41,817 nucleotides of DNA from Methylophilaceae bacterium (lineage in GTDB: Bacteria > Pseudomonadota > Gammaproteobacteria > Burkholderiales > Methylophilaceae). The notes beneath the pieces are model-generated. The model had not been told where the DNA came from, did not search any database, and worked only from the letters and a program-made list of their open reading frames with translations. Numbering within the stretch: position 1 is the first letter of the stretch; every line of letters starts with the position of its first letter. The position numbers were made by a program, and so were the translations under genes. The stretch covers positions 1 through 41,817 of the forward strand of contig CANFZA010000010.1 in NCBI GenBank assembly GCA_947451235.1, written 5' to 3'. Positions 37,723 to 41,817 of the stretch are shown in pieces.

Positions 37723-40107
37723 TTAATTTCTAAGTGTTGCCGCAAAGTTATTTTGTAACAATGACAGTAGATTTGCGATGGCCGTATCGGCATCAGCATC
37801 GGTCAAAGTTTTTTGAGTATCGTGCATAAGTACCGATAATGCAAGGCTTTTTTTGTTTTCAGGGATACCTTGGCCTTGATACAAATCGAACAATGCCACC
37901 TCTAAAATAAGCGGAATGTTTGCCTTTTCAACAGCATTTAACAGCGAATTTACTGCTAAATCTGCATCGACCACCACCGCCAAATCACGACGAATCGGCA
38001 GTAATTTAGACACTTCTTGATAACTAGGAATTTGGCGATTTAACACTGCCTCTGCCTGCAATTCAAATAAGAATGTGCTTTTGCTTAAACTGTAATGCTG
38101 CTGCCATTTTGGATGCAACTTACCTAACCAGCCAATCGGCACGCCATTTAGTAAAATTCTTGCAGTTTGCCCTGGGTGCAATGTAATGTGTTCAGCTTTT
38201 TCGTAAGTGACTTGTTTATGTGCGCTTGCACCGCCTAATAAAGCATCCACATGCGCCTTCACTTCAAAGAAATCAAGCTCAGACGCATCGGCAGACCATT
38301 GCTCTGGTTTTGCACTGCCGTAGGCTAGGCCAGAAATAACGGTAGTTTCGAGGAATGCTGCACTTGAATTTTGGCTAGATTGGTTAAAATAAGTCGCGCC
38401 CACTTCAAACAACATGGCTCGATCTTGCTTACGGTTAAGGTTATAAACCAAAGTATCTAACAACCCGCCCCATAAACTGGTGCGCATTACGCTTAAATTG
38501 CTGGCAATTGGATTTTTTAGCTTAATTGGGCTGGCGTTACCTAATAAATCGCGCTCCCAGCTTTCATCCACAAAACTATAATTAACCACTTCTTGGTAGC
38601 CTGAAGCGACTAAACAATCACGCAGTTTATTTAATGGGCTTTTCGCTTCTGGCGCCTCCAACATAGTTAAAGCAGCCACTGGCGGCGTTGCAGGAATATG
38701 GTCGTAACCATGTAGGCGTGCAATTTCTTCGATTAAATCTTCTTCAATATTAATGTCGAAGCGGAAGCTTGGTGGTGTAATAATAAAAACTTCGTCCGCA
38801 GTGGTAAAAGCAAAACCAAGCTGAGAGAGCAGTTGCGCTACTTTCTCGGGCGTAAAAGGAATCCCTAACACTGAAATAAGACGCGCTAAGCGTAACTTAA
38901 CTGGGTGACGACTTGGTAATGCGCTGATGTGCTCAGTCACTTCTGCGACTTTTCCACCACAAATTTGTTGAATCAGCGCTGTAGCATACTCAAGCGCATT
39001 CCGTGTATTACCAAAATCTACGCCACGTTCAAATCGGTAAGATGAATCGGTACTTAAGCCTAATCGACGCGCTTTGCCAGTAATGACCGCTGGCGTAAAA
39101 AATGCGCTTTCAAGGAAAATATCAACCGTTTCATCGCCAACTGAACTGTCTTTTCCACCCATCACGCCGGCCAGCGCTACTGCGCCACTGGCATCTGCGA
39201 TCACCAAATCATCCGCTTTTAATGTAATAACTTGATCGTTTAATAGTGTTAAAGATTCGCCCTCTTTTGCAAAACGAACCGCTAAATCACCATTTAATTG
39301 ATTGGCATCAAAAGCGTGCATCGGTTGGCCAAGCGCTAACAATACATAATTAGTCACATCAACTACAGCGCTAATGCTGCGTAAACCGCTACGCTCAAGG
39401 CGCTTAAGCATCCAACTTGGCGTTGCACCTTTGGCGTTAATGCCACGAATCAGACGACCGCAATAACGTGGGCAAGCCACTTGCTCAGTCACCACAATAT
39501 TTTTAACGTCAGATAATTCAGCAACTACCGGTGAAATAGCATCAAAACTTGTGCTCGCACCAGTAATGGCGGCAACATCACGCGCAATCCCTTTAAGGCT
39601 TAAACAGTCACTTCTATTTGGCGTGAGCTTAAGCGTAAATAAATGATCATCTAAATCTAAATGCTCGCGTATGCTTTGTCCAATAACCGCATCGTTATCT
39701 AGCTCTAACAAGCCTGTCGCTTCTTCAGTAATGCCTAGCTCTTTAGAAGAACATAGCATGCCAAAAGATTCAATACCGCGAACTTTAGCTTGCTTGATAG
39801 AAAAGCCCGGCAACTCAGCGCCCACCAAAGCACATGGTGCGATTAAGCCTACGCGTGCATTGGCCGCACCACAAACAATTTGCACAGGTTCTGCCAAACC
39901 GACATCTACCGTACAAACTTGCAAGCGATCAGCATCAGGATGCTTAACTGCAGTTAATATTTTTGCCACCACCACCTTGCTAAAAGGCGCAGCTATTGCT
40001 TGCATTTCTTCAACCTCAAGCCCAGTCATAGTGAGTGCATGACTTAAAGCTTCGCTGTCTAAATCTGTGTTGACTAGGCTACGTAACCAATTTTCTGAAA
40101 ACTGCAT
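37723..40107 (-). CDS. pheT: Phenylalanyl-tRNA synthetase beta chain
   Basis: 794 aa; MQFSENWLRSLVNTDLDSEALSHALTMTGLEVEE, VCGAANARVGLIAPCALVGAELPG, RRDLAVVVD C-terminal domain. Confidence 0.98.
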   Translation of the reverse strand: MQFSENWLRSLVNTDLDSEALSHALTMTGLEVEEMQAIAAPFSKVVVAKILTAVKHPDADRLQVCTVDVGLAEPVQIVCGAANARVGLIAPCALVGAELPGFSIKQAKVRGIESFGMLCSSKELGITEEATGLLELDNDAVIGQSIREHLDLDDHLFTLKLTPNRSDCLSLKGIARDVAAITGASTSFDAISPVVAELSDVKNIVVTEQVACPRYCGRLIRGINAKGATPSWMLKRLERSGLRSISAVVDVTNYVLLALGQPMHAFDANQLNGDLAVRFAKEGESLTLLNDQVITLKADDLVIADASGAVALAGVMGGKDSSVGDETVDIFLESAFFTPAVITGKARRLGLSTDSSYRFERGVDFGNTRNALEYATALIQQICGGKVAEVTEHISALPSRHPVKLRLARLISVLGIPFTPEKVAQLLSQLGFAFTTADEVFIITPPSFRFDINIEEDLIEEIARLHGYDHIPATPPVAALTMLEAPEAKSPLNKLRDCLVASGYQEVVNYSFVDESWERDLLGNASPIKLKNPIASNLSVMRTSLWGGLLDTLVYNLNRKQDRAMLFEVGATYFNQSSQNSSAAFLETTVISGLAYGSAKPEQWSADASELDFFEVKAHVDALLGGASAHKQVTYEKAEHITLHPGQTARILLNGVPIGWLGKLHPKWQQHYSLSKSTFLFELQAEAVLNRQIPSYQEVSKLLPIRRDLAVVVDADLAVNSLLNAVEKANIPLILEVALFDLYQGQGIPENKKSLALSVLMHDTQKTLTDADADTAIANLLSLLQNNFAATLRN

Positions 40108-40158
40108 AATGCTTTATGACCTTAATTATTATGTTTAGCTGACTAAAGCAGCGCTAGC

Positions 40159-40299
40159 AAGTACATCACTAAAATTCAAGTTTCTAAGCAAGGCAAGGCG
40201 CGAGTTAAAAATTTGAGCGCAGCATATGGTTTATATGTAAGCGAAAAATTTTAATGAGCAACGCAGCATTGCAACGAAACTTTATTTTTAGTGGTGTAC

Positions 40300-40301
<2 letters not shown>
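40159..40301. repeat. Palindromic MITE-like element between pheS and pheT
   Basis: Imperfect 26 bp terminal inverted repeats AAGTACATCACTAAAATTCAAGTTTC (40159-40184)/GAAACTTTATTTTTAGTGGTGTACTT (40276-40301); interior also imperfectly palindromic. No coding capacity. Confidence 0.78.
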
Positions 40302-41382
<1,081 letters not shown>

Positions 41383-41434
41383 CTATGTTATTTAACATAA
41401 TTTTATCTTAAATTTACCAACAGGATTTTACAGC

Positions 41435-41463
41435 AAAAAAAAGAGGCCGAAGCCTCTTTTTTT
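41435..41463 (-). terminator. Intrinsic terminator between rplT and pheS
   Basis: AAAAAGAGGC-CGAA-GCCTCTTTTTTT, GC stem with T-tract. Confidence 0.9.
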
Positions 41464-41492
41464 ACTTAATTTTTAAAAATTAAGTTTAGCAA

Positions 41493-41816
41493 TTAAGCTG
41501 CTAAAGCGGTTTTTGCCATTTCAACAAATTGAGCAAATGCTGCTTTATCAAATACTGCTAAGTCAGCCAGTACTTTACGATCAACTTCAACTGCAGCTTT
41601 TTTCAGGCCATTCATGAAGCGGCTGTATGTCAAACCACACTCACGTGCACCAGCATTGATACGTGCAATCCACAATGTGCGGAATTGACGTTTCTTTTGG
41701 CGACGGTCACGGTAAGCATATTGACCGGCTTTCATTACCGCTTGCTTGGCAACGCGGTAAACGTTTTTACGACGACCGCGATAACCCTTAGCGGCTTTTA
41801 ATACTTTTTTGTGTCT
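41493..41816 (-). CDS. rplT: 50S ribosomal protein L20, N-terminus beyond the window edge
   Basis: Frame is open to the edge: [71 protein letters not shown]... The ATG at 41735 is internal. Confidence 0.97.
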   Translation of the reverse strand, partial: RHKKVLKAAKGYRGRRKNVYRVAKQAVMKAGQYAYRDRRQKKRQFRTLWIARINAGARECGLTYSRFMNGLKKAAVEVDRKVLADLAVFDKAAFAQFVEMAKTALAA

Positions 41817-41817
41817 A

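Overview
41.8 kb bacterial chromosomal window, probably betaproteobacterial (possibly Methylophilaceae-like; inferred from gene content only). Most of it is identifiable housekeeping or catabolic sequence. The left third (about 0.5-16.2 kb) is a polyamine/GABA catabolism block. On the minus strand, gene order 13.9->5.7 kb is PuuD/SpuA - PuuA/SpuB - SpuC - PotF/SpuD - PotG - PotH - PotI, the order of the Pseudomonas spuABCD-FGH locus. It continues into GabD, a PuuC-type aldehyde dehydrogenase, GabT and a small EutQ-like cupin. A MocR-type regulator is divergent from it, followed by RidA. A second module at 27-31 kb (alr, dadA, divergent patD) can be linked biochemically to the first. The rest includes DUF4197, glycogen phosphorylase, a GAF-PAS-GGDEF-EAL protein, HtpG, a GT9-like glycosyltransferase, a glycine-zipper lipoprotein, TpiA, RlmF, an EAL/HDOD protein with degenerate motifs, YcgR/PilZ, tRNA-Pro(GGG), MerR, IhfA, PheT, PheS and a partial RplT. 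I found no CRISPR array, prophage, defence island or transposase. The main non-coding signals are: two related REP-like palindromes with a shared loop (5.6 and 17.05 kb); a three-stem ATTCCC/GGGAAT element (2.4 kb); a 139-143 bp palindromic element that abuts the pheS stop codon; a sigma32-like promoter for htpG; and a same-frame ORF chain interrupted by two TAA codons downstream of alr. I do not see a clearly new multi-gene system. The best candidates for novelty are the small interrupted ORF/intergenic region, the palindromic element families and the unassigned cupin.
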